64,000 bases of DNA from Macrotis lagotis (GCF_037893015.1 NC_133660.1:161380937-161444936), one strand, 5' to 3'; positions 1 through 11,318 are shown, counted from the stretch's first letter. The notes: generated from the sequence alone by a model not told the origin. Numbers and translations are program-made.

Positions 1-426
1 ATCAAGGGAGAATAGGTGGACATCCCATTGTTATTTCATGAAAAACTGATAGGCCCCCAGAATAGTAGGTGGATACTCTATGTTAGACTTACGGGAGAAC
101 TTGAACAGTAGCTACATTGGATGGGTAGGCATGGATGGGTGTGGACTTGCAGTGTTGGAGAAATTATCCAAATTTGTGAGATGACATATTTTTGAGCATA
201 TAAATGACTCTCAAATTTATATATCTCTCCTGATCTCCATTTCTAAATTTCTACCACCTGCTAGACGTCTTCCTCTGGATGACTCACTGGTATCTCAAAT
301 TCAGCTTGTTCAAAGCAGAACTTATTATCTTCCATCCTAAATCTACACCTCCAAATTTTTCTATCTTATGTTGAGGATATCACACTCTTAGTCTCTCAGA
401 TTGCAATCTCAAAAGTCCTTTTTGGA
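1..426. other. unassigned AT-rich intergenic DNA
   Basis: No coding pattern or recognisable repeat was seen. Confidence 0.5.
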
Positions 427-720
427 CTTACATGAACTGATGAGTGAAGTGAGCAGAACCAGGAGGACATCATACACATTAACAGAAACAGTGTGTGATG
501 ATCAACAGTGATAGACTTAGCTCTCCTCTACAGTACAATAAGACAATTCTAAAAATATTGTAATGGAAAATACCATCCAGAGAAAGAGCTATATGACATC
601 TAAATGCAGATCAAAGTATGCTATTTTCCACTTTAGAAATTTGGTTTTTTTCTCATAGTTTTCCTTCTTTTGTTTTGACTCTTCTTTCACAACATGATTA
701 ATATGGAAATATATTTTATT
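427..720 (+). mobile_element. L1 3' UTR fragment (type A)
   Basis: The stretch contains phrases typical of a marsupial L1 3' end: 'catgaactgatg', 'gtgagcagaaccagga', 'gtgatgatcaacagtgatag', 'ccagagaaagagc' and 'cacaacatgattaatatgga'. It is 5'-truncated and diverged. Similar sequence recurs in this window in both orientations (1926-2455, 11464-12150, 30280-30820). The family assignment is from memory of marsupial L1 tails. Confidence 0.7.
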
Positions 721-736
721 AATAGTGTGTTGGAGG

Positions 737-1110
737 CAGCATGGAGTTGATGATCAATCTTATTGGACTTGCTCATTTCATCAGTGCAACAGTTAGGCAC
801 AATTTTGGGATATCTGTGATGGAGAATATCATCTGTATCCAGAGAAAGAATTGTTGAGCTTAAACAAAGACCAAAGACTATTACCTTTAATTTAAAAAAA
901 AATGCTATCTTATTATGTAATTTTGCTATATCTTATACTTTTTTCCCCTTAAGGATATGATTTCTCTCTCATCACATTCAACTTAGATCAATGCACCATG
1001 GAAACAATGTAAAGACTAACAGACTGCCTTCTGTGGGGAGTGAGGGGAGGGAATTGAGATTAGGGGAAAATTATAAAATTCAAAATAAATAAATTTTAAA
1101 AAATAAAAAT
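737..1110 (+). mobile_element. 5'-truncated L1 3' end (type B) with target-site duplication
   Basis: This is a second kind of L1 tail ('gatcaatcttattggacttgctc', 'gtgatggagaatatc', ending in an A-rich run). The 16-mer at 721-736 (aatagtgtgttggagg) recurs at 1111-1126 with one mismatch, which looks like a target-site duplication. The same tail occurs in reverse orientation at 45.93-46.26 kb. Confidence 0.7.
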
Positions 1111-1126
1111 AATAGTGTATTGGAGG

Positions 1127-1643
1127 TATCACTTTTCCCTTTTGTATACTCTTGAACAGGAGACTATCCTCATTTCTATTCTAATGAAGGAAGCTTTTAT
1201 TCTGGCACCAAGTCAGACAAGTTTAATTATCTGAGTTTACAATCTTTGCAGTTAATCTTTATTAGAGGGACATATGTCTATGAGGAAGGAACCAGACTGG
1301 CTAAAATAGGGAATGTCTTTACTATTTCTGAAGATGTTATTCTTTTGAGAATATCCTTGTGTATTTGTACCCTAATTTTTGGAGAAGTTGTCAGCCCTAC
1401 CTTCTAAATCTATGAAAGTAATGATGCTGTTTAGTGAACAACCTTTAGTCAAGGAAAAAGACACTACTGATATCCTCCTTACCAAACTCACTTTGTTTTT
1501 TAAAAAAACTACATTTCTTTGGTCTTTACAGCAGAGAACATCAAGATTTTAATGTGGAACAGAGCTAACTCAAAATGCTAGGTGGAAAAGTAGCCCCTCC
1601 CCCCCAAAAGGGAAAATATCTATGGTAAAAAAAAATTGGTGAG
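1127..1643. other. unassigned intergenic DNA
   Basis: No coding pattern or clear repeat was recognised. Confidence 0.4.
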
Positions 1644-1757
1644 GAACAGCTAGGTAGCACAATAAATAGAACACTGGCCCTAGTATTTACTTAAAACTCT
1701 GTGATTTTGGTCAAATCACTTAACCCCATTGTTTTGCAAAAATTAAAAAAAAAAAGT
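1644..1757 (+). mobile_element. tRNA-headed CORE-SINE (WALLSI/WSINE-like), decayed
   Basis: The head 'cagctaggtagcac', middle 'aaatcacttaacccc' and tail 'ttgttttgcaaaaatt' follow the window's common SINE, but with many changes and a shortened middle. An A-run closes it. Confidence 0.75.
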
Positions 1758-1925
1758 GTTGGACCAGTCCATCTTCCCCAGTGATTGAGGTCAAAAAAGA
1801 TATTTATACTTACCATTTCTCTACCCTTACTATGAATGCAGTCTTCCTAAATTGACTATTACTGGGACAAAAGAACAATTTCTTTCCACCCTACTGGAAT
1901 TAAATCATGCTAAATTAGATTTGGA

Positions 1926-2455
1926 TTTTTTTTTTGCTGATTTCTTTTTTTAATTGAATATTTTTCCAATTATATACAAAGGTAGTTTTTCAACTTTTTT
2001 TTTTGGTTTTTGCAAGGCAATGGGGTTAAGTGACTTGCCAGCTAATTATTAAGTGACTGAGGTGGGATTTGAACTCAGATCCTCCTGACTTCAGGGTTGG
2101 TGCTCTATCCACTGTGCCACCTAGTTGCCCCTCAACATTCATATATCCACAAATTTATGAGTTCCACATTTTTTCTACCTCCTTCCCCATGACAGCATAC
2201 AATCTGGTTAAAGTTGTACATGTATGTTCATGTTTAATATATTTACATATTAGTTTTGTTGTGAAAAGGGAATTAGAACTAAGAGGAAAAAAACCATGAG
2301 AAAGGAAAAACTTAAAAGAAGTTTTAAAAAAGTGAACAGACTCCGTGGTTTTTTTCCCTCTGGAAGTGGATGACATTGACCATAGCTGGTCTCTCAGGGT
2401 TGTCCTTGATCTCTGAACTGCTGAGAGGAACTGCATCCATCATAGTTGATCTAGA
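1926..2455 (-). mobile_element. L1 3' UTR fragment (type A), split by a SINE
   Basis: Read on the minus strand this is the common L1 tail ending near 1926-1995 in 'aattggaaaaatattcaatt'. The SINE at 2000-2131 interrupts it. Small open frames at 2155-2436 (minus) are chance products of this repeat. Confidence 0.65.
2000..2131 (-). mobile_element. CORE-SINE inside L1 3' UTR
   Basis: Reverse-oriented SINE: T-run, 'tgcaaggcaatggggttaag', then 'ccacctagttgcccc' at the head end. A short gap in the middle removes part of the usual 'ccaaggtcacacag' block. Confidence 0.9.
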
Positions 2456-2698
2456 TTTGGATTTTTGAATACAATTTAGTCCTTAAAAAATTATTTTGCA
2501 TTTGATAGTTGAACAAATGTGTTTTCTATTGTATTATCAGAAAAATCTTATGAATGCATGTTTGCTAATTTTCTAACCAAAAAATCTTCAGTAAATGAGC
2601 ATTCTCTGCTTCTGGATTATTGACAGAAAAATAAAAACAAAAGAAGTACAAAAAGGACTCAGAATGTCTAAAGAAGTAAAGGAGAATAGAAAGTAAGG
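2456..2698. other. unassigned intergenic DNA
   Basis: Nothing recognised. Confidence 0.4.
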
Positions 2699-2852
2699 GG
2701 AGCAGCTAGGTGGCAGCTAGGTGGCACAGTGGATAGAGCACCAGCCCTGAAGTCAGGATGACCCGAGTTCAAATCCAACTCCACTTAATAATTACCTAGC
2801 TGTGTGACCTTGGGCAAGTCACTTAACCTCACTGCCTTGCCAAAACAAAAAT
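2699..2852 (+). mobile_element. CORE-SINE with duplicated head
   Basis: Near-complete SINE. The first bases of the head are repeated in tandem ('cagctaggtgg' twice within 25 bp), a small 5' duplication not seen in the other copies here. Confidence 0.9.
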
Positions 2853-3570
2853 GTTAAGAGGGGTAACAGAGACATAAACTGGGTTTCCTGGAGATAACTA
2901 CTTAGAGAGGGTTCCCTAGAGAGAACCACTTATCTGAAAACTTAAATAACAATAGTTGTACAGAGAGGGCATGTTCGGGTGTGCATTACGCAGGGATATC
3001 ACTTACCACTGGTTTCCAACTGAGGGGCACATCTGACTCATACATACATTACTGTGATGAACCCATGGATTTGTGTAGAAAGTTGAAGTTGGAACAGAAA
3101 ACAATGATTCACAGAACTACAATGATGAAAAGCAATCCCAGACCTAGACTTTAAAAAATGTTATTATTCTTTTTTTAATTATCAAAGTAATCCTCAATGT
3201 GCTTTCCCTCCTCCCAGAGTCATTCCATATAACAAATAGTATTTTTGAAGGAAGAAAATCAGCACAACTAATCAATTTATTGAAAAAGTATGAAAGGATT
3301 TGCTATGTGTGACCTGTGGACCTCCTATCACCATAAAGAGTGGATTAGAATGGAGTTTCTCCTTTTACATTGTTGTAGTCATATAGCTCTTCACTATATC
3401 AGTTTATGTTGTACTTTCCATGCTTCCATTTGTAAACAAACGATTTAAGATGTAAATCAAGATATATCATTCATAAGCAAAAGATATGATATAAATCAAG
3501 TATGTAAATTTGCAATTAATGTTTAATAGAATTCTGTGCTTTTTGAGTGTAATAGAACTAAAAAGCCTAT
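2853..3570. other. unassigned intergenic DNA
   Basis: No coding pattern was seen. Some of it (about 2880-3060) may be an old repeat that I cannot name. Confidence 0.4.
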
Positions 3571-4099
3571 GTTATGTTTGTCAACCCGATCAAATCAGGC
3601 TCCATACCTGTGGATAGCTGGAGCCAAAAGAGCAAACTAGAGACAGAAGAATCAGGAATCAGAAGTTTAATTTCAAAGGGAGGGAAATAGCTTTCAGGCA
3701 AAGTCCACCTTCCTAAGAAGGGGGTTTCACTGATTTTATGGCAGGGGTAGAGTTTTGAAGTGCAAAAACCTCAAAGAGCTGAACCACAACACAGGCATTC
3801 TTGAGTTTTGAGTAAACTGTCTCCAACTCTATGATTGGACTACATCACAGGCATTCTTGGGTCTTTTGTGAACAGTCTCCAGGTTGTTAGGGTCATTGAA
3901 CTTTGTGATTGTTCAGCAAGTGTAGAACCAGAAGCAGAACTAGCTAATCAGGAGCAGAGGTGAAGCACCTGGTTCAGTTCACAAGCAGAGGATATTGTTA
4001 GCCTTTCAGGGTATCTGATTGATCACCTCAGCTGGAGCATGCTGGCTGCATTCTCAGCTCAAAGTCAGGGTGTCCCTGGAAAGTAGGGAAACTCCAACA
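3571..4099 (-). mobile_element. solo-LTR-like fossil
   Basis: Read on the minus strand the block begins TGTTGGAG and ends ACATAACA, a TG...CA pair as in retroviral LTRs. An ATTAAA polyadenylation-type signal lies about 120 bp before the end. No internal retroviral sequence adjoins it. Exact ends and family are uncertain. Confidence 0.4.
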
Positions 4100-4289
4100 A
4101 TCTAAATAGTATACTTTTTACACATATCACATCAATTAATATGAAAATGATAAATCTCATTCCAACACATTACAAATCCACTCATGACTCATTGATTCTA
4201 GGTCTACTTGGTCCTCCTTCCCCCTTAGTGCTTTTACCTTGAGGAAACTCTTAGATAAAATCTATACCACTGATAAATAGAATTGGTTA

Positions 4290-4370
4290 TTCGGCAGCTA
4301 GGGAGTACAATGGATAGAGTACCTGGTCTGTGACTATAAAAGGCTTATCTTCCTTTGTTCAAATCCGGAT
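4290..4370 (+). mobile_element. CORE-SINE fragment
   Basis: Decayed head ('ggcagctagggagtacaatggatagagta') and the 'gttcaaatccgg' box; the 3' half is missing. Confidence 0.65.
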
Positions 4371-5040
4371 TTAAAGGTCACCAAGACAAAAAATTCCTTT
4401 TCTTTTGATATACTTCCTGTTTATCCCCCACCACCTCAGGTTTACACTTCTCAGCTTTGGAATTTGTGTTCTATTGATAACAAATTGTCCATTTGAGACC
4501 TTTTCCCATTGCATTCCTTCCATCTTGCAGCCATAGAAACCTGTTGCTCCCAGAAGCCAATAATTCTCTTTTTCCTCAAGGAGTTCAGGCTCCCAACCAT
4601 TGCACTCCCACATGCTCTTTCAAACATCTTGGTTGTACTCCCAGTTCACCAACTTTCTCAATTTCTAAGGTCTAAATCTTTACTCTATTCCAAATATGTA
4701 TTGGGATAGTCATATCCTTGATCTTGCCATCACCATTAACTTATTCATACTACTTGCTTGATCCAAAACACCCAGATTCTATCTTTTATACTTTTATCTC
4801 TTACTTTGTCTCACTCCTACTGAGAAAGCTGATTTAATGAGTGAAGATCATTATTCAAATTCTAATTAGTATCAATCAATCTGATATGAATCTATGCTCT
4901 CTATATTAGGTCCCAGAGGCCTTTGTTTTATCTTGTCTTGGCGATCAATCCCTGTATTGTGGAAGTGATTCAACTGCATGAAAAGTCCTAATTTATTTTT
5001 GTGCCTCCAGACCAAACAAGTGACTATCTTTTGACCATTT
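4371..5040. other. unassigned intergenic DNA
   Basis: Small open frames on both strands lack any recognisable protein. No repeat was identified with confidence. Confidence 0.4.
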
Positions 5041-5382
5041 TGTCAAGATGTATAGCCTGTCCTATCTCCCCCTGCCTAACATAAGAAGTAACCTATTTAT
5101 TTTATGACCACTTGCTTAGTCAGTGTAGATGCCCTACACTTCACCCAATCTATGAACAAAGTCAATCAACCAATGAGATTCTATATTTCATCATGCTTTT
5201 TCATATTTGGGTACCAAACCTTATAAAAATAAGGTCCAAGAAGAAGGGGGCATCTCAGATCTGGAGGAAGATCTAAGGTCTGTTTCATTAGAAGGTACCA
5301 TGGACCTTTAATAAAGTGTCATTGACTCAGAGCTCTGCATCAGTCTCTTTTATTGCAGGCAGGAAACCTTTCCTCCCCACAC
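5041..5382 (+). mobile_element. solo-LTR-like fossil
   Basis: Starts TGTCAAGATG. It carries a TATA-like 'ttataaaaataagg' near 5220, then 'AATAAAGTGTCATTGACTC' near 5309, and ends about 60 bp later with pyrimidine-rich sequence closing on CACA. This promoter/polyadenylation/U5 order is that of a retroviral LTR, probably class I-like. The left edge could lie earlier. Confidence 0.5.
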
Positions 5383-5780
5383 ATTAGGAAGCCCATGAAG
5401 ATTTTGATGAATACCTATTAAAGTCTAGGAAAGACACAAAATGAAGAGAAGCATTTTTCGTTTTGGAGGAGAAGACAGTAGATAATAGAGCTTAGAAGAA
5501 AAAAATATGAAAGAATGTAGTCTACTAGATGAGTAAATGTTAAATTGTTTTTGTAAGACATCAAAAAGTCACTAGTAAAACAAAGGAAAACAGCTTATTA
5601 AAACTCTTATTTACCCAACCCTAGCCCCTCATTCTTCTGAGAAAGAGATTTTGGTCAGCCACACTTGATCTTCCATTAATAATACCTTAGGAAATCTGCC
5701 ACGTCTCCAAAGGCTTCAGTGAAACCACCTCTTCCAAACAGATTCTGTAGCTGAGCCCTAAGGATTGGTGAGATGGTTCC
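5383..5780 (-). other. downstream flank or 3' UTR of the HAUS7-like retrogene
   Basis: The stop codon of the minus-strand HAUS7-like frame is at 5781-5783. I saw no canonical AATAAA and no poly(A) tail in this flank, only AT-rich sequence such as 'aataag' near 5600, so the end of the retrocopy cannot be placed. Confidence 0.35.
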
Positions 5781-6977
5781 TTAGCTTCCACTTTTACTTT
5801 CACTGGTTTTCTGTGGAGGATTTTTGAAGAGCTTGTGTTTTTGTCTTAGTAATTCCATTTTTGAGATCAAAGTCATCATGTAGTCATCTCTGTCCAAATA
5901 GACTTTTTCTAGTTGCTGTCCTTCTACAATTTCCTCTACCTTCTTGGAGGTTTTAATGACTTCCCTGACAGCTTTTAGGTCTTGACTGTAGAGAGTCAGA
6001 GTCTCACATACAGATTGAAATAACAGGCCACACTGGTTGATGTTAGGTACTGAGGATTTACTATGGGATTTACTTTGTGTCCTCCATTCAGATTCACAGA
6101 CATGGATAAAGGCAGTGAACAGCTGGTGGAAGTCTGAGAGGATCAGCCGGAAAGTCTGGCCAATGTTGCTGCTGCCTTTGCCGGGCATTTTCCCTTGAAA
6201 GACTAGAAATTCTGAGAGCTCCTCAAGCATTTCATTGAGCTCTTTCAATTTCTTAGAACATTTTTTCACCTTGCTTTCCCTTGACTTTAGATTTTCTTTT
6301 GTATCCAAGTGGTAGTCAATGTCCAATGGCAAAGGGCTCAGTTTGGGGTCTAGGATCTCCTGGAGATGTGAACTGAAAAACTTCTGTAGCAGTTTTTCAT
6401 TTTCCTTCACTAAGTTGTTGAAGTTCTCTACACTCGAGTTGGTATATCCAGGACCCCAACTTCTGACCAAATCTAATAACTGTTTAAACAAACAGATCTG
6501 CCTTTTCACATTGCCATAGCCTTTGATGAGATTCTGGTCATGTGGTCCACACAACATCAGTTCATGACCTATTCTCACCAGTTCTGATATTTTCTTTTCA
6601 GCTTGAGAATCCTGAAAAGTAGCAAATAATTCTTCAGAGGGGGGATACAGTTTTGTAAATAGCCATTCCAGAATAGTCAAACGATAAACTGAAGGACTAC
6701 ATAGCAACTGTTTGATTGTTTTCAGTTCAGTGATATAAAGACCCTCAAGGAACGGGCACTTTATGTCCATAAGCCTCTTGAACACATCCAGAACCTCCAA
6801 AGTAAGGTAAGGATCCTCTTCTTCCTTTTCTAACTCTTCCATGTCTACTCCACATTCCTCCTCTTCTTCTGTCTCTTTTTCTTTTTCCCCTTCATCTTTC
6901 TTCTTTTTCTGATTTATTTGCCAAGTAACCAGCTTCTCACCACTACTGCCCCAGCTGTATGACCAGGACTCTGCCAT
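5781..6977 (-). CDS. HAUS7 (retrocopy): intronless HAUS7-like retrogene, intact frame
   Basis: A single uninterrupted frame of 398 codons matches, along its length, HAUS7 (UIP1), a subunit of augmin. Augmin binds spindle microtubules and recruits gamma-tubulin so that new microtubules branch from old ones. The best-conserved stretch is residues 73-107 (CPFLEGLYIT, LLCSPS.YRL.ILEW); GHELMLC.P.DQ.L.KG follows near 136-153, and a SDFHQL..AF..V block lies near 285. Human HAUS7 is about 368 residues from many exons, so one continuous exon means a processed copy. The N-terminus is lengthened by a Lys/Glu-rich run (residues 24-54). Residues 205-260 look coiled-coil. The start is in strong context (A at -3, G at +4). 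No stop or shift breaks 1.2 kb, unlike the JPT2 copy, which suggests selection or a recent origin. I could not find its poly(A) or target-site repeats. Expression is unknown. Confidence 0.85.
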   Translation of the reverse strand: MAESWSYSWGSSGEKLVTWQINQKKKKDEGEKEKETEEEEECGVDMEELEKEEEDPYLTLEVLDVFKRLMDIKCPFLEGLYITELKTIKQLLCSPSVYRLTILEWLFTKLYPPSEELFATFQDSQAEKKISELVRIGHELMLCGPHDQNLIKGYGNVKRQICLFKQLLDLVRSWGPGYTNSSVENFNNLVKENEKLLQKFFSSHLQEILDPKLSPLPLDIDYHLDTKENLKSRESKVKKCSKKLKELNEMLEELSEFLVFQGKMPGKGSSNIGQTFRLILSDFHQLFTAFIHVCESEWRTQSKSHSKSSVPNINQCGLLFQSVCETLTLYSQDLKAVREVIKTSKKVEEIVEGQQLEKVYLDRDDYMMTLISKMELLRQKHKLFKNPPQKTSESKSGS

Positions 6978-7396
6978 CTTCCCAGACTTCCTACCCTGCT
7001 TGATCTAAGATTCTGATAGCCAGATCTGCCTTTTCATTGGTTGGAGTGAATACTCATTGTGACCAAGTTACTCTATTCCTTTCCTACTTTTCCCACTTTA
7101 TCCCTTCTGCTCTAGACTACCTTTCTTCTCTTCACAACCTTCACAAAAGTTAAACAGATGATCTTTGTCTTTAGCTTGAATCCTGTTCCCTAAGTTCTGC
7201 TACCAATTCTGTGACACTGCATCATCTACCCTCTACTTCAACATGAATGATGGGTTCTGTTGAAGACAGTCTTACAACCATGTTGACTTGACTCACTACA
7301 AATTCCTGTTATTTCATATTATAGCTCAACTGGATCTTTCTGATTGGTACTCTATCTACAAAGCATCTGTTAAAAAAAAAAAAAAAACCTTTCCTA
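6978..7396 (-). promoter_or_regulatory. 5' flank of HAUS7-like gene with a CCAAT box
   Basis: A CCAAT motif (plus-strand ATTGG, 7036-7040) sits about 60 bp upstream of the HAUS7-like ATG. Otherwise the flank is AT-rich and not a CpG island. It may be retained 5' UTR or an acquired promoter; the sequence alone cannot say. Confidence 0.3.
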
Positions 7397-7570
7397 GGAG
7401 CAGCTAGGTGGTGCAGTGGATAGAGCACCAGCCCTGGAGTCAGGAGGACCTGAGTTCAATTCTGGCCTCAGACACTTAATAATTTGCCTAACTGTGTGAC
7501 CTTGGGCAAGTCACAACCCCATTGCCTAGCCAAAAAAACCCCCAAAAAACCAAAACCAAAAAAAAAAACC
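7397..7570 (+). mobile_element. CORE-SINE
   Basis: Complete SINE from 'gagcagctaggtggtgcagtgg' through 'cattgcctagccaaaaa', with an impure A/C tail. Confidence 0.9.
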
Positions 7571-10168
7571 CATTAAAACAAAATATACAAAGAGAGTGAC
7601 TACAGTGAGCCAACAAATCAAAATTTATGGAATGCAATGAAAGTGGTACTTAGAGGAAAATTTATATCCCTAGTTATTTTTATCAATAAAATGGAAAAAA
7701 AGAGTCAATGAATTGGGTATGCAGCTAAAAAAAATTAAAAATCCCCAATTAAACACTAAATTGGAAATCCTGAAAATCAAAGAAGAGATTATAAACCTGA
7801 AAGTAAAAAAAAAAAACAAAACTAGAAGCTGGTTTTGTGAAAGAGCCAATAAAATAGACAAAACATTGGCCAATTTGATTTACAAAAGGAAAGATGAAAA
7901 CTTAATTACCAGCATTAGAAATGAAGGTGGGGCAGGGGCAGCTAGGTGACATGGTGGTTAGAGCATTGGCTCTGGATTCGGAAGGACCTGAGTTCAAATT
8001 CAGATGCATACACTTAGCTGTGTGGCCTTGGGCACTAAGTCACTTAAGTCTGATGCCTTGCAAAAACAAAAACAAAAAAAAAATGAATGGGATGAATTGA
8101 TCATCAATGAACAGGAAAATGAAGTATATTGGGAGCTGTTTTGCCAAATTATATGCCAATAAATTTGACACTCTAAATGAAATGGATGAATAGGGAAGAG
8201 GAAACCTAATACTTAACCAAATTTTAGAAAAAAAAAATCAAACAAGCCATTAATTAACTTTCTAAAAAAAATTCCAAGGACCAGATGGATTCACAAGTGA
8301 ATGCTACCAAACACTTAAAGAACAAATATATAAACTTTTGGGAAAAATGGGTGAAGAAAGAATCCTACCACATATACCAGGAAGAGCCAAAACAGAGTAA
8401 GAAAATTATAGAACAATTTCCCTAATGAATGTTATTGCAAAAATTTTTAATAAAATACTAAGGAAGGAGGTTATAGCACTATATCACAAAGATTATATGT
8501 TATGAGATAATTTATATCAGGAATATAGCATTGGTTCAAATATTAGAAAAACTATTAGCATAATTGACCATATCAATAACAAAACCAATAGAGATCATAT
8601 ACTTATCTTAATAAATGCAGAAAAAAACTTTAACAAAATATAATACCAATCCAATTAAAATTACTGGTGAGCCTAGGAATAAATGGAACTTTCTTCAAAT
8701 GATATATAATATATAAAAACCATCATCAAGCTTTATCTGTAATAGAGATAAGCTAGAAATTTTTCCAATTCAATCAGGGTTGAAGCAAGCATGCCCATTA
8801 TGTCACTATTATTCAATATTGTCCTAGAAAGCTGTATAATAAAAGAAAAAGAAAATGAAGAAATTAGAATAGTTAATGAGTAAACTATCTTTGCAGATGA
8901 TATGATGGTATACTTAGGTAATCCTAAAGAATCTTCTAAAAACTATTTGAAATAACTTTAGCAGAGTTGCAGGATACAAAAATAAGCTCACAAATGCCAT
9001 CAGTATTTCTATACATTACTAACAAAGCAGCAAGAGCAAGAGAAATTCCATTTTAAAAAGCTATAGACAATATAAAATACTTAGGCATCTACCTGCCAAG
9101 ACAAACCTTGGAACTATGAAGACAATTACAAAGCATTTTTCATGTAGAGCTAAACAATTGGGAAAATATTAAATGCTCATGGATAGGCTGAGATAATATC
9201 ATAAAAATGACAATTTTACTTAAATTACTTTATTTATTTAGTGCCATAACAAATTACTAAAAATTATTTTATAGAGCTAGAAAAAAATAGAAAATTTCTC
9301 TGGAAGAACAAAAGGTCAAAAATATCAAGGGAAACAATGAAAAATGCAAAGAAGGTGACGACTTAATGATAACAAATCTAAATTGTATTATTAAAAAAAC
9401 TTCAAAACTATCTGATACTACCTAAGAAACAGAGTAGTGGATCAATGAAATTGATTAGGCATGCAAGGCACAGTAGTAAATGACCAAAGTAATACAGTAT
9501 TTGATAAACCCAAAGAGCCCAGCTTCTGGGATAAGAACTCACTATTTGAGAAAAATTGTGGGAAATAGCTAAATAATTAAAATAAATAATTGAGAATATT
9601 GGGAAAACTAGAAAACAACAAGGAAGAAACTACTTCTATTAGAAGGAAAGCAAAAAACTGGGGGGGAAATTTAGTAGCTAGTATATCTGATGAAGACCTC
9701 ATTTCTCAGATATACACATATAAGAATATAAGTCATCCCCTAATTGACCAGGCATCTTTCAGAGGAAGAGATGATAAAAGAGTAGTCAAATGATAAAAAT
9801 AGTTTAAATCATTTGATCAGAAAAATATAACTTAAAATAACTGTGAGGTACCAATTCATACCCATCAGAGTGGCTAATATGACAAAGAAAATGATAAATA
9901 TGGCAGAGCTGTGAACTGATCCAACCATTTTGGAGAGAATTTGGAACTCTGCCAAAGGATAATCAAACTGTGCATACTCTTTGATCCAGCAATCCTTCTG
10001 CTAAATCTATATCCCAAAGAGGTTTTAGAAAAGGAAGAGGGGAAGTACCTATTTGTACATAAATATTTATAGCACCTCTTTTTGTTGAGGCAAGGAATTG
10101 GCAATTGAAGGAATGCTTATCACTTGGGAAATGGCTGAACAAGTTTTGGTATATAAATGTAATGGAAT
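7571..10168 (+). mobile_element. L1 element, ORF2 remains plus 3' UTR
   Basis: Broken reverse-transcriptase-bearing ORF2 of a marsupial L1. The fragment 7713-7949 reads MGMQLKKIKNPQLNTKLEIL and continues with helix-rich L1 sequence. The catalytic Phe-Ala-Asp-Asp motif is visible at 8890-8901. Beyond it are 'RT-tail' phrases and, from about 9835, the typical L1 3' UTR ('gaatggctgaacaa' near 10129). Many stops and shifts; 5'-truncated. A SINE lies at 7930-8080, and two more abut the 3' end at 10169. Confidence 0.8.
7930..8080 (+). mobile_element. CORE-SINE inserted in L1 ORF2
   Basis: SINE head 'gggcagctaggtgacatgg' and tail 'gatgccttgcaaaaac' interrupt the L1 ORF2 frame. Confidence 0.85.
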
Positions 10169-10307
10169 ATTTTTTTCTTTTACAAGGCAATGGGGTTAAA
10201 TGACTTGCCCGAGGTCACACAGCTAGGTAATTATTAAGTGTCTGAGGCCAGAATTGAACTCAGGTCCTCCTGACTCCACTCCATCCACTGTACCACCTAG
10301 CTGCCCT
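10169..10307 (-). mobile_element. CORE-SINE (first of a head-to-tail pair)
   Basis: Reverse SINE from 'ttttacaaggcaatggggtta' to 'ccacctagctgccct'. A short internal loss near 'ccactccatccactg'. Confidence 0.9.
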
Positions 10308-10316
10308 AGTAATTTT

Positions 10317-10458
10317 ATTTTTACAAGGCAAGTGGGGTTAAGTGACTTGCCCAAGGTCACACAGCTAGGCAATTATTAAGGGTCTGAGGCCAGAATTGAA
10401 CTCAGGTCCTCCTGATTCCAGGGTTGGTGCTCTATTTACTGCACCACCTAGCTGCCCC
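10317..10458 (-). mobile_element. CORE-SINE (second of the pair)
   Basis: Reverse SINE nine bases after the previous one. Both are followed by 'agtaatt', suggesting that one landed at the edge of the other. Confidence 0.9.
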
Positions 10459-10746
10459 AGTAATTGTTTTTCAAAAATGTTGCAAATACATTCTTCTTTT
10501 ATCTTAGCTGATTAAACTCAGATTTGCAGGCTAGGACACCTTGAGTTGAATCCTGAAATCCATTGCTCTTCAAAACATATTATTCCACTTCCTCCTACTT
10601 TTTCTACTAGATACATAATAGTTTTGCATTATTTAAGTATCCTTTCCTTTGTATTTGAAAATCATTCCTCTGTTGGCTTGCAGAATTTGTTTCTCAGTTA
10701 ACTGTTAATTCAATCACTATATTGGAGTTTATAGTCTTGGTTTATT

Positions 10747-10908
10747 ATTTTTTTTAGGTTGTTTTTTTTTTTTGCAAGGCAATGGGGTTAAGTGGCTTGC
10801 CCAAGGCCACACAGCTAAGTAATTATTAAGTGTCTGAGGCTGAATTTGAACTCAGGTACTCCTGACTCCAGGGCTGGTGCTTTATCCACTGTGCCACCTA
10901 GCCACCCC
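10747..10908 (-). mobile_element. CORE-SINE with 11-bp target-site duplication
   Basis: The SINE is bounded by the exact 11-mer cttggtttatt at 10736-10746 and 10909-10919, so both ends are defined. Confidence 0.92.
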
Positions 10909-10919
10909 CTTGGTTTATT

Positions 10920-11318
10920 TTTGTTTTTGTTTTCTTGTAGGTAATCTGTGAATTCTTTCATATAGAATTTAATTTTTCTATGTTTAGAAGTTCTGGGCAG
11001 TTTGCTTTTATTTCTTTCATTATGGTGTTAGGGTTTTTGCCCTTTATGTTCTTCTTGGAGACCAGTGGTTTTTAGGGGTTGTGTCTGTATCCTATTTATC
11101 ATATGGGATGATTCTCTAGAAGGGGGAATGGGATATATGGGAAACAGAAAATATCAATAAAAACTTCGAAAAAGAAATGAAAACCATCATTTTCAGAAAG
11201 ATCCTTAGATTACCTCTTTATCCTGATTTCAAGTTCAGTATGTTTTGCTTACATATTGAGCGAATTTTTTTACTTTTTTCTCAATTTCATGCTGAAACCA
11301 TTCTTAATACTTTTATTT
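10920..11318. other. unassigned; possible L1 ORF1 antisense remnant
   Basis: The phrase 'gcttttatttctttcattatggtgttaggg' loosely resembles the antisense of L1 ORF1 seen near 16000, but too weakly to call. Confidence 0.3.

Noticed and set aside
7713-7949. 78-codon plus-strand frame
   Set aside because: Part of a decayed L1 ORF2 that runs into a SINE; not a host gene.
10169-10458. Two similar 140-bp units nine bases apart, array-like
   Set aside because: They are ordinary SINEs in the same orientation, not a CRISPR or satellite.
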